The notes: generated by a model from the sequence alone, not told the origin. 64,000 bases of DNA from Flavobacterium chilense (GCF_001602525.1 NZ_LSYT01000004.1:248001-312000); one strand, 5' to 3'. Positions 17,668-26,264 are shown, counted from the stretch's first letter. A program made the numbers and translations.

Positions 17668-20040
17668 TTACGATGCTTTCATTAAAAACATAATTAATTT
17701 TTCTTTACTAATTTCTGTATCCCAAATTCTCTCTTCATTCAAATAAAAACAAAATAACTCTTCTTCATAATTCTCAAAAAAAATCTTTCTAAAAGAAAAA
17801 ACCGGATCGTCAGATTCGTAACTAAAATCGAAAGATCTTGTGCTTATTTTTAATCTTGCATTAAACTCTTTATATCTATTTTCTTCAAATTGCAGATTAT
17901 ACAGAACATCACATGATATAATTTCATCCGCCAATTTTACATTGTAAAATGAAATATTATAATCATAATATAATAGTTCAGGTAATTTTAAATCAACTTC
18001 AGATCTATCTTTTAAAAAGCTCCATTTTTTATAACCGTCAAACGCGAATTTCAATTTATTATCAACAGTATAAAGGCATCTTATTTCTTCCGGCTCAAAA
18101 GAATTTTCCTGTTTTTTAAATTTCAATTTAAAAGTAAAAGGCTCATAAATTCTTCCTTCCATTTCAGGAACAAATGGAAAAATGGATTTAAAAAAAGAAT
18201 TATTAGTTTTATTTAGACTGCTAAACTGTTCTTTTTCAAACTCATCTACTGTATACGTTTTTTCACTAGAATAATAGTTTAAAACTTTATTCGAATCTTC
18301 AAAATTTACAATTACAGTACTATGATCATAGCCTAATTCACTTTTAAAATTATCGTAAGAAATCTTTCTCGCATACTTCAAATCCATTTCATCATTCTTA
18401 AAAATAACTCGTGTAATTTCTCTACCAAAAAAATCCTGAACTAAAATTCCTTTGTAATATCCAATTTCTAATGTCTCAACTACACTTTCAAAAATATCAT
18501 ACACAAAATATCCATTTTGATGCTTTTTATTATGATAAACAATATAATTTCTTGTAGAATAAAATTCGAAATCTTCTGGTTTTTCCTGATCGGAACAATA
18601 GTATTCTACAAAAGAACAGGAATTATCTTTATAAGTTTTGATTTCTTTTGTGAGCTGGTTTATTTTTACTTCTTTCTGATATTCATACACTTTATCAATT
18701 TCCGTTTCATCGATAACTTTACCAAGATGATTTTTATAAATAATTTCTATTTCATCTTTTGAGCTTTCCGGAACCTCTGAAAAAAAAGATTTAAAAAAAG
18801 GTTCTTCTATCCTTTTAATATAAGTTTCAAATTTTAGATTTGGCATTTCCCAAACTGTATCTTCCCACATAGAATCAGAATCAAAACCACAATCATCTAT
18901 ATAAGATAATGAACCACAATTATCATACTTAAAAATACTCAGTATCTGAGATTCATAATTATTTTTGTAACAATACTTGATTAAAGAATGGGTTATAAAT
19001 TCATTGCCTAGAAGATAATTAACACTAATCAGTTGATCTTGATAATTGTATACTTCATTTCTTTTTTCAATTAAAACACCTTTTTCATCATACTTTATAA
19101 TTTCCCAATAGATACAATTATTTTTAATTACTGGTTTATGATAAAAGCAATATTCAATTCCATTTTGCATCACTTCTAAAAAGTCCTCTATGTTTTCTTC
19201 TTTACTTAGATAATTCGTTTTCGATATAATTTTTCCATACGCAAATCTTTCAACTAATCGTTTCTTTTTATCTAAATACAATGTTTTATGAAAGAATCTT
19301 TCCGTAAAAATTTCTTTAAATGCTATTTTATTTTTGTAATCATCTGAATATTCTATCAAAATTTCAGGAATCTTAAAATCTGAATTAGGAATTACAGGAA
19401 AAAATGATTTAAAAAAATCTTTATCAATATTTAGCTCATATCTTTCTGAAAAATCATTTGTAAATAAAAATTCCTGAAGATTCATTTCTAAATTTTCATT
19501 AGAAAAATATGCTGACTTAAAATCTCCGTTTTCAAAATAGTTAACTCTAACAGTCGAATCTTCTTCAACCTTTCTACTCAAAATTGAATATTTAGCATCA
19601 CTTTTTATTGTTTTGGAAAAATTAAAAAAACTAGAATCCTCATAAGTTTTCAAGCTATTACCAGTTTTTACAACTAAATTTTCCTCTTTATCTTTTATGA
19701 TAATCGATTGTTGTTCAAGATTTCTAAAATCATAACTTTGAAACAAATAGACTGTAAAACCTAATTTATCGAATAATTTATAATGAAAACTTCTATCTAA
19801 AAATTGATTGTTTTCAAGCAATATTTCTTCTATTGACTGATTGTTATTCAAATAGTAAATCGTAAAATTACTATTACTGTTAGATGAGATATATTCTGTT
19901 CTAATAAGTTCTTCATCAATATAAAAATTCTTAAAAAAGTTTTTTACAGTATGAAGTTCTTCCTTTGAAATAATTTTTTCATTTCTACCTGATTTATATA
20001 TAATTTTTTCTTCCATTTTAAAAGCATTATTTGATTTCAT
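17668..20040 (-). CDS. 790-aa hypothetical protein with repeated FFKSxFPxVP modules
   Basis: No signal peptide, no membrane segment, very rich in Phe, Tyr, Glu, Lys. The motif FFKSFFPVIP, PFFKSFFSEVP and SFFKSIFPFVP recurs, with a weaker FFKNFYIDEEL near the N-terminus. That indicates about four related units of roughly 180-200 residues, each followed by beta-strand patterns resembling MORN/YD-like toxin or immunity proteins. The gene is more AT-rich than its neighbours and starts 3 bp after the broken DUF434 copy, so it probably arrived by insertion. Function unknown. Confidence 0.7.
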   Translation of the reverse strand: MKSNNAFKMEEKIIYKSGRNEKIISKEELHTVKNFFKNFYIDEELIRTEYISSNSNSNFTIYYLNNNQSIEEILLENNQFLDRSFHYKLFDKLGFTVYLFQSYDFRNLEQQSIIIKDKEENLVVKTGNSLKTYEDSSFFNFSKTIKSDAKYSILSRKVEEDSTVRVNYFENGDFKSAYFSNENLEMNLQEFLFTNDFSERYELNIDKDFFKSFFPVIPNSDFKIPEILIEYSDDYKNKIAFKEIFTERFFHKTLYLDKKKRLVERFAYGKIISKTNYLSKEENIEDFLEVMQNGIEYCFYHKPVIKNNCIYWEIIKYDEKGVLIEKRNEVYNYQDQLISVNYLLGNEFITHSLIKYCYKNNYESQILSIFKYDNCGSLSYIDDCGFDSDSMWEDTVWEMPNLKFETYIKRIEEPFFKSFFSEVPESSKDEIEIIYKNHLGKVIDETEIDKVYEYQKEVKINQLTKEIKTYKDNSCSFVEYYCSDQEKPEDFEFYSTRNYIVYHNKKHQNGYFVYDIFESVVETLEIGYYKGILVQDFFGREITRVIFKNDEMDLKYARKISYDNFKSELGYDHSTVIVNFEDSNKVLNYYSSEKTYTVDEFEKEQFSSLNKTNNSFFKSIFPFVPEMEGRIYEPFTFKLKFKKQENSFEPEEIRCLYTVDNKLKFAFDGYKKWSFLKDRSEVDLKLPELLYYDYNISFYNVKLADEIISCDVLYNLQFEENRYKEFNARLKISTRSFDFSYESDDPVFSFRKIFFENYEEELFCFYLNEERIWDTEISKEKLIMFLMKAS

Positions 20041-20043
20041 TGT

Positions 20044-20569
20044 TTATTCACAAGAAATTACAATTTCTTTCATATTCATTTTCAACAGTATATACTCCAT
20101 CAAATTAAAATTAGCGCCACAATGATCTAAAATCCATGCATCAGAAGTTACAGCAATCCAATTACTTTCTGCTATAACTTTATCTGGATTGTAAACTAGA
20201 CAAATCACGAATAAAACCATCTTGCCCTTTAAAAACATAAGCGTTAGACAAAATGCTTTCTAACAAAATCAAAACATTAAAACCATCTATAGCAATTTCT
20301 TTACCTTCTAAATCCTGACTTTGAATTTCTTTAGATTTTCGATCTTCAATTTGACTTTGAGAAGCGCTCATTCCGCGAACTGCCTGTTGCTGTCGGGAAT
20401 TTAAACGATATCGGTTTCCAACTAAAGCTAATGTTGCTTTTTCGCCATAACCTCTAGTTAGAAAATAAGTCAAATCTGTTACGGCTCCTTTTAGTTTCAA
20501 TTGTATTTTTTCTGTTCCAAACAAAGTATCGTCACTTGCTTCTTTTCCTCTGTTTTTGAGATTTGTCAT
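20044..20569 (-). pseudogene. Broken second copy of the DUF434/DUF5616 gene
   Basis: The first about 125 residues (from MTNLKNRGKEASDDTLFGTE) and last about 45 (VYNPDK...TSDAWILDHCGANFNL) match the intact gene at 23685. About 190 bp in between, encoding YGTYKKVKQ through NWEVEL, are deleted and the frames no longer join. The upstream frame stops at LQSR. Both the conserved N-terminal module and the DGFNVL motif survive, so a truncated 129-aa product could be made, but the C-terminal half is lost. Confidence 0.85.
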
Positions 20570-20606
20570 TGATAAAACTTTCTATTTCAACTGAGTCCTA
20601 AATATT

Positions 20607-21140
20607 TTAATTTATTGGATTATTTTTTAACCACCATTTAGCCTTTTCTATAACTTTTTGTTCAATATTGCTAATATTAATTCCCCTATACCAATAGTCA
20701 GGATCATATTTCATATCAAGCCAAATTTCACTAAGAACACCAAAATTAAGTTCCGTTTCTGGGTGTGATTTTCGATCATTTCCATCAGAGAATATAGCCG
20801 CACGGAATAAATTTGATTTAACATCTTCACCTTTTATAACCCTATTAAAATGATATCGTGCATAACATATTTCAGCGTCATCTCCTTCCTTTTCTTTTAA
20901 ATTCAATTCTAAAAAAGTACGCTTTAAATAAGGCATAATTTCATCAGGATTAATAGGCTTATAAAAAGTAGCTAAGTTATAAAGAGCTTCATTCTCACAT
21001 CCTAAATTGATTAATTGTATTGCCCAATCTTCAATTAAATCAAAATCCGTTAAATCTAAATCAGAATTAAAATCGCCCCATAGATTAATTGACAATATAT
21101 AATCTGTGAGTATCTTGAAATCTTCATTTTCTTTTTCCAT
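20607..21140 (-). CDS. Hypothetical acidic 177-aa protein
   Basis: Start chosen at MEKENEDFKILTDY; an in-frame ATG at 21167 adds nine residues. The protein is helical and acidic, with many Asp, Glu, Trp and Tyr, in the style of SUKH or other immunity proteins of toxin systems, but I cannot name the family. It sits between a TatD gene remnant and the broken DUF434 copy, a position empty at the intact locus, so it was inserted in or lost from one duplicate. Confidence 0.6.
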   Translation of the reverse strand: MEKENEDFKILTDYILSINLWGDFNSDLDLTDFDLIEDWAIQLINLGCENEALYNLATFYKPINPDEIMPYLKRTFLELNLKEKEGDDAEICYARYHFNRVIKGEDVKSNLFRAAIFSDGNDRKSHPETELNFGVLSEIWLDMKYDPDYWYRGINISNIEQKVIEKAKWWLKNNPIN

Positions 21141-21175
21141 AGCTATTTTTTCTGTAAATCTATACAACCTTTTAG

Positions 21176-21258
21176 AATTCTAAATCCCAAAAAAGCTTTT
21201 AGAATTCCTAGTCGTTTCTTCCGCCACTACAATCCTCGAAACTCCTTTAAATTGTGCC
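21176..21258 (-). pseudogene. Remnant of the 3' end of a tatD-like gene
   Basis: About 80 bp nearly identical to the end of the TatD gene at 24580, encoding AQFKGVSRIVVAEETTRNSKSF-type sequence and a stop. With the broken DUF434 copy it shows that a TatD-DUF434 segment was duplicated here. Confidence 0.8.
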
Positions 21259-21283
21259 AGATAACCTTTTGAAACTTAAAATA

Positions 21284-21356
21284 AAGGTGCGCAGGGATTC
21301 GAACCCGCAACCTCTTGCCTGCCAAGCAAGCGCTCTTCCGGTTGAGCTAACACCTT
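21284..21356 (-). ncRNA. tRNA-like RNA with GGC anticodon loop and enlarged T arm
   Basis: Acceptor AAGGTGT/GCACCTT, D arm GCTC-AACCGGAA-GAGC, anticodon arm CTTGC-TTGGCAG-GCAAG (GGC), T arm GCGGG-TTCGAAT-CCCTGC. The T arm is 18 nt instead of 17, with a bulged U or a shifted pair. The body is close to tRNA-Gly, but the loop reads GGC (Ala). The same acceptor and enlarged T arm occur in the next copy, 21467-21539. Confidence 0.7.
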
Positions 21357-21359
21357 TTT

Positions 21360-21430
21360 TTATTTTGCCACGAAGGCGCTAAGACACAAAGTTTTTTTAA
21401 CCTTTTGAACCTTTGCGACTCTAAGCCTTT
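21360..21430. repeat. Dispersed 'gccacgaaggcgctaagacacaaagttt' repeat
   Basis: One copy of the intergenic family described at 215-800, between two tRNA-like genes, as in the left cluster. Confidence 0.7.
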
Positions 21431-21466
21431 GAATCTTCTAAATAAAAATCTAAACCTAAAAAAGTA

Positions 21467-21539
21467 AAGGTGTGCAAGGACTCGAACCTGCAACCCTCTG
21501 ATTTGCTGTCAGACGCTCTTCCAATTGAGCTAACACCTT
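21467..21539 (-). ncRNA. tRNA-like RNA with GCA anticodon, A at position 33
   Basis: Acceptor AAGGTGT/ACACCTT, D arm GCTC-AATTGGAA-GAGC, anticodon arm TCTGA-CAGCAAA-TCAGA, T arm GCAGG-TTCGAGT-CCTTGC (18 nt, bulged). The loop would read GCA (Cys), but position 33 is A where U is almost invariant. The odd T arm matches the copy at 21284. A functional Cys tRNA is unlikely; a tRNA mimic fits better. Confidence 0.7.
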
Positions 21540-21542
21540 AGT

Positions 21543-21613
21543 AGGATAGTTGGGATTCGAACCCAAAATTACTACAGTGGCAGTAATTGTTTTTCCAGTT
21601 AAACTACTATCCT
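21543..21613 (-). ncRNA. tRNA-like RNA with lengthened anticodon arm
   Basis: Acceptor AGGATAG/CTATCCT, D arm GTTT-AACTGGAA-AAAC, T arm TTGGG-TTCGAAT-CCCAA. The anticodon arm is ATTACT-GCCACTGT-AGTAAT: six or more pairs with an 8-nt loop, leaving almost no variable region. It starts 5 nt after the SDR stop codon, so it must be cut from the SDR mRNA or overlap its 3' end. Confidence 0.7.
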
Positions 21614-21617
21614 GTTT

Positions 21618-22988
21618 TTACCATGGAGAAATTCTATAATTTTTTAACAGAACTCCAAATATACTTTTTCCTTTGATTCCCTGCACTATCGGATCGAAAA
21701 TTCTGCTGGCTCCATCTACAGCATCCAATGGCGGAATATAACCTTCTTCGAATTGTTTTTTTCGTAAACTTTCTTTCGCACCCGTCGAAATCCAGCCAAC
21801 ATCTACACTGGTCATAAAAATCGAATCGGCAGCAAATTCTCTGGCAGAAGTGAGTGTCATCATATTCAGTGCAGCCTTTGTCATATTGGTATGCGGATGA
21901 AAAATGGTTTTGTTGGTATAACTAAAAATTCCTTCTGATGATGTGACATTTACGATAAAACATTCTTCAAATTCTGAATTTAAAAACAATGGTTTTAGTT
22001 CTTTTATCAAAAAATAAGGTGCCATTTGATTGATCAGGTTTACTTCGACCAATTCATACATACTGATTTCTTCTAAGGTCGAATTCCAGCTTGTTTTTTC
22101 GCGATTGTCGACCGGCTGTCCAAAACGGGTTAATTTTAGTTCTGTTTTTTCTTCGTTACCATATTCCAGTGCTTTTACTTCTTTGGTTACACTTGTTTCG
22201 TTGGCAATCAGCCTGGTATTTGATTTGAATTCTAACAGTAACTTTTCTTCCTTTTGTATCAAAGGGATATAATACTCATCCGGATATTTTATTGTTTGCG
22301 CTGCATTGTTAATTAGAATATCCAGCGTTTCAAATTTTGATTTGTAAAACGCAATGAACTCATTAATGGCATTGAGGTTTCGTAAATCTAAACCGTAGAT
22401 TATGAGGTTTTGTTCCCATTCTTTAAAATCGTTTTCCTGACGAAACTGTTCCAGTGCCAGCGCCGGAAAACGCGTCGTAAGCACTACACTGGCATTGTTT
22501 CGCAATAATCGTAATGCGGTTGCAAATCCCACTTTTACACGTCCGCCGGTCAAGATTACCTTTCGGCCTTTTAATTCTGTATTCTGAAAACGTTTTTCAT
22601 AATTTTCTTCGGCACATTCCGGACAAAGTCGGGTGTAAAAACTATGTGCGAGTTTATAAGGTTTATTACAGGCATAACAGTTTTTAGGCAGGTTTAATTC
22701 TGTAAACTGCTGATCGTCCGGATTTTCTTTTTCTGCAAAAAGAGTTTCTCCGTTCAGGGCTTTTGCAACTAATTCTGCATTAAGTGTGATCTCACGGTCT
22801 TCTTTCTTTTTTGAAGTATAACTCGTGCTTCGGATATTCTTTTTGGCATTTTTATGAATTTTCGTAATTAGTCCCGCAAACAAATCATTGTTTGGATTTT
22901 CAAACGGAGTTTCCTTTAAAGCTGTTAAAACTTTAATGCAATTTGTCCATTCTTCCTCGCTAAAAGCGTAATGTTTATTTTCTTCCAT
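21618..22988 (-). CDS. SDR-fold protein with N-terminal zinc ribbon, catalytic Tyr missing
   Basis: 456 residues. Residues 1-100 are a helical extension. Cys104/107/122/125 (CYACNKP...LCPEC) form a zinc ribbon. From about 140 a Rossmann SDR domain follows: TGGRVKVGFA for the cofactor, NNAAQ (NNAG motif), VTSSEG with the active-site Ser. The YxxxK motif reads TNMTK, so the lysine stays but tyrosine is replaced. It may therefore be a non-reductive SDR or an NAD(P)(H)-binding sensor. It starts 1 bp after the 230-aa gene and runs into three tRNA-like genes. Function unknown. Confidence 0.75.
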   Translation of the reverse strand: MEENKHYAFSEEEWTNCIKVLTALKETPFENPNNDLFAGLITKIHKNAKKNIRSTSYTSKKKEDREITLNAELVAKALNGETLFAEKENPDDQQFTELNLPKNCYACNKPYKLAHSFYTRLCPECAEENYEKRFQNTELKGRKVILTGGRVKVGFATALRLLRNNASVVLTTRFPALALEQFRQENDFKEWEQNLIIYGLDLRNLNAINEFIAFYKSKFETLDILINNAAQTIKYPDEYYIPLIQKEEKLLLEFKSNTRLIANETSVTKEVKALEYGNEEKTELKLTRFGQPVDNREKTSWNSTLEEISMYELVEVNLINQMAPYFLIKELKPLFLNSEFEECFIVNVTSSEGIFSYTNKTIFHPHTNMTKAALNMMTLTSAREFAADSIFMTSVDVGWISTGAKESLRKKQFEEGYIPPLDAVDGASRIFDPIVQGIKGKSIFGVLLKNYRISPW

Positions 22989-22989
22989 T

Positions 22990-23682
22990 TTACTCGTCTA
23001 AAAAATCTTCTAAAAATCCTATGAATTGTTTTCCATCCGCTGACCATCTAAGTCCTTGTCCGTTTTCTAGTCTTATCTCATATACCAGACCGTGTTTGTA
23101 ATGATAAAAGATATTCCACCATGTTTTGTGTCCTATCATATGATTTACCAGTTTTTCTGCCATTATACGCTTCTGGTCACGGTTTCCCTTTATTTGCCCC
23201 AAAACTGTATTGCTGTCTTTTGTTCTGCCAACATGTTTTTCCCAGGCTCTTACAGCAATCGTAATTTCGTCATTATAAGGTTCAAAACAACTTTCGATAA
23301 GATTTTGCTTTGATGGCGGAATCCCGTTTTCGTCACGTTTACTTGCCGAAGTTAACCGCTGCCCTAAAATAAGCAGTATAATTTCAAAAGGTGTTTCCTG
23401 CAAAGCTTTAATAAGACTGGATTGCAATTGATCCGGATTATGCTCAAAAGCTTCCAGAACATCCTTAAAATAGAACATATTGTCTTGCATCGAAACAATA
23501 ATTTCGTCTTTAAAATAAGGTTTTCTTACTACATCTGTTTTTTGGCTGTGAAATAAAATCAGGTTCGCTGAAAAAAGATACAGATTAGTATCAGTTAAAA
23601 ACAAAGCATATTTTTCTTTCCAGTCTTTGTCTAAATGTGGAATTACAGCTTTTAATTCATTAAAAAACGGAATTGGATGCAT
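22990..23682 (-). CDS. Hypothetical 230-aa protein
   Basis: Soluble protein with no motif I recognise. It contains a basic segment (GQIKGNRDQKRIMAEKLVNHMIGHKTWWN) that might contact RNA, and ends with an acidic tail. It lies 2 bp after the DUF434 gene and 1 bp before the SDR gene, so the three are tightly coupled and likely act in one pathway. Confidence 0.65.
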   Translation of the reverse strand: MHPIPFFNELKAVIPHLDKDWKEKYALFLTDTNLYLFSANLILFHSQKTDVVRKPYFKDEIIVSMQDNMFYFKDVLEAFEHNPDQLQSSLIKALQETPFEIILLILGQRLTSASKRDENGIPPSKQNLIESCFEPYNDEITIAVRAWEKHVGRTKDSNTVLGQIKGNRDQKRIMAEKLVNHMIGHKTWWNIFYHYKHGLVYEIRLENGQGLRWSADGKQFIGFLEDFLDE

Positions 23683-23684
23683 TA

Positions 23685-24401
23685 TTATTTGCTTTGAATT
23701 ATGGTTTCATTTGTATCTAAATCTGCCAAAACATATTGCATTAAATTGAAATTAGCACCACAATGATCTAAAATCCATGCATCAGAAGTTATGGCAATCA
23801 AATCACTTTTGGCGATTATTTTATCAGGATTATAAACCAGTTCTACTTCCCAATTATATTGTTTTTCTAATGCCATTTCTTCAATTAGTTTTTTTAATCG
23901 GCCGCTGTTTGAAACTGGTTTATCAAACAACCAATAGGCTTTTTTGATCTTTTCTTTTATAAAAAAATCAGCTACAATTTCGATGGCTTGCGAGGTCTGT
24001 TTTACTTTTTTATAGGTTCCGTAAACGCTTGACAAGTCTCTCACAAATCCGTCTAATCCTTTAAAAACGTAAGCATTAGACAATATACTTTCTAATAAAA
24101 TCAATACATTAAAACCATCAATCACAATTTCTTTTCCTGCCAGATTCTGAGGTTCGACTTCTTTTGACAGTCGGGTATCAATCTGGCTTTGAGAAGCACT
24201 CATTCCGCGAACGGCTTGTTGCTGACGGGAATTTAGCCTATAGCGGTTTCCAACTAAAGCCAGTGTTGCTTTTTCGCCATAACCTCTGTTAAGAAAATAA
24301 TGCATATCAACAACTGCTTCTTTGAGTTTCAACTGTATTTTTTCTGTTCCGAATAAAGTATCGTCACTTGCTTCTTTTCCTCTGTTTTTAAGATTTGTCA
24401 T
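23685..24401 (-). CDS. DUF434/DUF5616 protein, PIN/NYN-like
   Basis: 238 residues. The N-terminal DUF434 module has the family signature (NRGKEASDDTLFG, then YFLNRGYGEKATLALVGNRY-RLNSRQQQAVRGM). The C-terminal half has IDGFNVL and TSDAWILD, resembling acidic motifs of NYN/PIN nuclease folds; a nuclease role is inference. First gene of a minus-strand operon with the 230-aa and SDR genes. A damaged duplicate is at 20044. Confidence 0.8.
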   Translation of the reverse strand: MTNLKNRGKEASDDTLFGTEKIQLKLKEAVVDMHYFLNRGYGEKATLALVGNRYRLNSRQQQAVRGMSASQSQIDTRLSKEVEPQNLAGKEIVIDGFNVLILLESILSNAYVFKGLDGFVRDLSSVYGTYKKVKQTSQAIEIVADFFIKEKIKKAYWLFDKPVSNSGRLKKLIEEMALEKQYNWEVELVYNPDKIIAKSDLIAITSDAWILDHCGANFNLMQYVLADLDTNETIIQSK

Positions 24402-24424
24402 TCTTATTGGAATTTTACTTTTAC

Positions 24425-24545
24425 AAGCTCCGATGGAGCGATATTTATTTTAATTTGCTATATAACACCCCGATGGGCTCTTTTCTGAATTAAAACCTAA
24501 CAATTCTATAAGTACCGCATCCCTCCGGGACTTGAATATTTAATT
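24425..24545. repeat. Intergenic 'ctccgatggagcgatatttattt' repeat block
   Basis: Short palindromic segments (ctccgatggag, ccccgatggg, ccctccggga) linked by AT-rich DNA. A related block is at 32600-32750. These are typical of flavobacterial intergenic repeats. Confidence 0.6.
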
Positions 24546-24579
24546 GGATAAAGAGGTTAAAACATTTTAAAGATACATT

Positions 24580-25380
24580 CTAAATATTAAAAAAACTTTT
24601 AGAATTCTTCGTCGTTTCTTCCGCCACTACAATCCCCGAAACTCCTTTAAATTGTGCCACAGTTGCTGCTACAAAAGGCAGAAAAGCAGGTTCGCAACGA
24701 CGTTCGTGGTATTTCTTTAAAAGGCTGTTCGGGACATTTTTAGGAAGCATAAACGGCGCATCGGTTTCGATCATCATTCGGTCGAGCGGTACGTACTGGA
24801 TTACTTCTTTTAAATGTGCGAAACGTTTAACGTCTGAAATCGCTCCGGTAAAACCCAGATAAAATCCGTTATCGAGATAGGTTTTCGCTTCTTGTAAAGT
24901 TCCTGTAAAACAGTGTACAACGGCTTTTGGCAATTGCGGCAAATAATCTTTTGTAACGCCCATAAACCTTGTAAAAGCGGCTCTTTCGTGCAAAAACAAA
25001 GATTTCTGGACTTCGATTGCCAGTTCTAACTGGGCTTTATAACATTCTTCCTGTTTGTTTCGGGGCGAAAAGTCACGATCAAAATCGAGTCCGCACTCGC
25101 CAACGGAAACGACTTGTTTCTGCTTTATTAAATTTCGCAGTCGTGAAATACTTTTGTCGTCAAAGCTTTTCGCATCATGCGGATGAATTCCGGCTGTCGA
25201 ATACAATATTCCGGGATATTCTTTCGCGATTTCAAGTGAAGCTTCGCTGTTTCGTACGCTTGTTCCCGTTAGGATCATTTGCGATACATCGGCATCTAAA
25301 GCATTTTGTACGACATCGTCTATGTCGTTTTCGAATTGTTTGTTGGTTAGGTTTATTCCTATGTCTATATATGTTTTCAT
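24580..25380 (-). CDS. TatD-family metal-dependent hydrolase
   Basis: 266 residues from MKTYIDIGINLTN; the upstream ATG at 25404 lies in repeat DNA. Family motifs are present: TAGIHPHDAKSF, VSVGECGLDFDRD, LFLHERAAF, VVHCFTGT, MMIETDAPF. TatD enzymes are Mg-dependent nucleases or deacylases; some act on RNA or D-aminoacyl-tRNA-like substrates. The first metal motif reads DIGIN where HxH is usual, so one metal ligand pair differs, as in several TatD subgroups. Its 3' end is duplicated at 21176. It is next to RNA-repair genes, so an RNA-end role is plausible. Confidence 0.85.
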   Translation of the reverse strand: MKTYIDIGINLTNKQFENDIDDVVQNALDADVSQMILTGTSVRNSEASLEIAKEYPGILYSTAGIHPHDAKSFDDKSISRLRNLIKQKQVVSVGECGLDFDRDFSPRNKQEECYKAQLELAIEVQKSLFLHERAAFTRFMGVTKDYLPQLPKAVVHCFTGTLQEAKTYLDNGFYLGFTGAISDVKRFAHLKEVIQYVPLDRMMIETDAPFMLPKNVPNSLLKKYHERRCEPAFLPFVAATVAQFKGVSGIVVAEETTKNSKSFFNI

Positions 25381-25384
25381 TTTT

Positions 25385-25440
25385 TTTAAGTTACAAAGGC
25401 TCAAAGAGGCAAAGGTTCAGAGGTTTTTCTCTTTGGGTCT
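25385..25440. repeat. Dispersed 'ggctcaaagaggcaaaggttcagaggttt' repeat
   Basis: Nearly identical to the copy at 25945-25990; the two flank the S24-like gene and match the 215-800 family. Confidence 0.6.
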
Positions 25441-25514
25441 TTATGTTTTTTAATTTTAGATTTTTTAGAAAAAAGAAGCAAGAAACAAAACAATTATTAT
25501 CTTTCTTCTTGGCT

Positions 25515-25622
25515 CTTATTTCTTTTCACTTCTCACTTTTCACTTCTCACTTTTCACTTCTCACTTTTCACTTCTCACTTTTCACTTCTCACTTTTTCAC
25601 TTCTCACTTTTTCACTTCTCGC
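25515..25622. repeat. 14-bp tandem repeat 'cacttctcactttt'
   Basis: About seven direct copies. The last units enter the 3' end of the S24-like gene and encode its repeated EKVRS tail. No spacers are present. Confidence 0.85.
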
Positions 25623-25934
25623 AAAGATCACCTCATTTTTAAATTCTGCCTGAACTACTTTTCCGTAAATGATTTTTGTCCAGCCATTTTCGAATCCGTG
25701 ATTATTGGCGATTAGGAAGCCTTTATTGGCGTCGGTTTTTATGATTTTATGGGCATCGATATATCTGCCTTTTACTTTGCAGAATACAATATCTCCTATT
25801 TGATAATTTTCACTTTTTTGAAAAGTTAAGAGACTTCCGTTTTTTAAAATGGGCCGCATTGAGTCTCCAAATGCTTTCATCTTTCCATTGCCGACTGTTT
25901 CTAATTCTGTTTTCAGTCGTTCATATTTGTTCAT
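25575..25934 (-). CDS. S24/S26-like peptidase-fold protein
   Basis: 119 residues. GDSMRPILKNGSLLTF carries the Ser of the LexA/signal-peptidase fold, and the later lysine is probably in RYIDAHKI. No DNA-binding domain precedes it and no membrane anchor is seen, so it is the minimal S24-like form seen near repair or phage-type regulators. The tail SEKVRSEKVRSEK is read from a tandem repeat, so the original C-terminus has been overwritten. Role unknown; self-cleaving regulator or protease is possible. Confidence 0.7.
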   Translation of the reverse strand: MNKYERLKTELETVGNGKMKAFGDSMRPILKNGSLLTFQKSENYQIGDIVFCKVKGRYIDAHKIIKTDANKGFLIANNHGFENGWTKIIYGKVVQAEFKNEVIFARSEKVRSEKVRSEK

Positions 25935-26264
25935 TTTCTTTTAAGTTGCAAAGGCTCAGAGAGGCAAAGGTTCAGAGGTTTTTCTCTTTGGGTCTTTTTA
26001 TTTTTAATTGTTTTTATTTTTTGCCACTAAGGCGTTTGTGTTCAACGTTTTTTGTTTCACGCAGATTTAAAAAGATTTAAGCAGATGTTCGCAAATCATT
26101 TTAAAAAAATCTCATTAAATCTGCCGGAATCTGCAAAATCTGCGTGGAAAATCTTTAACCACAAAGTTTGTCATTTTCCTAAGGGAGACTCGAGCGACAG
26201 CGAACTGACATGCAGCATGGATAAACCTCTGTCACTTTGCTGCTTTGTCACTTTGAACCTTTTT
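25935..26264. repeat. Intergenic repeat block, no gene
   Basis: 330 bp between the S24-like and Pnkp genes. It holds a copy of the 'ggctcagagaggcaaaggttcagaggttt' repeat, a 'tttcacgcagatttaaaaagatttaagcaga' repeat paired with 'aaatctgccggaatctgcaaaatctgcgtgg' (a long imperfect inverted repeat), and a 'ctgtcactttgctgctttgtcactttg' repeat. Confidence 0.65.

Noticed and set aside
25515..25622. CRISPR array
   Set aside because: Contiguous 14-bp units with no spacers and no cas genes in the window.
25017..25715. 232-aa plus-strand frame opposite tatD and repeats
   Set aside because: It is antisense to TatD and runs through the tandem repeat; composition is that of a shadow frame.
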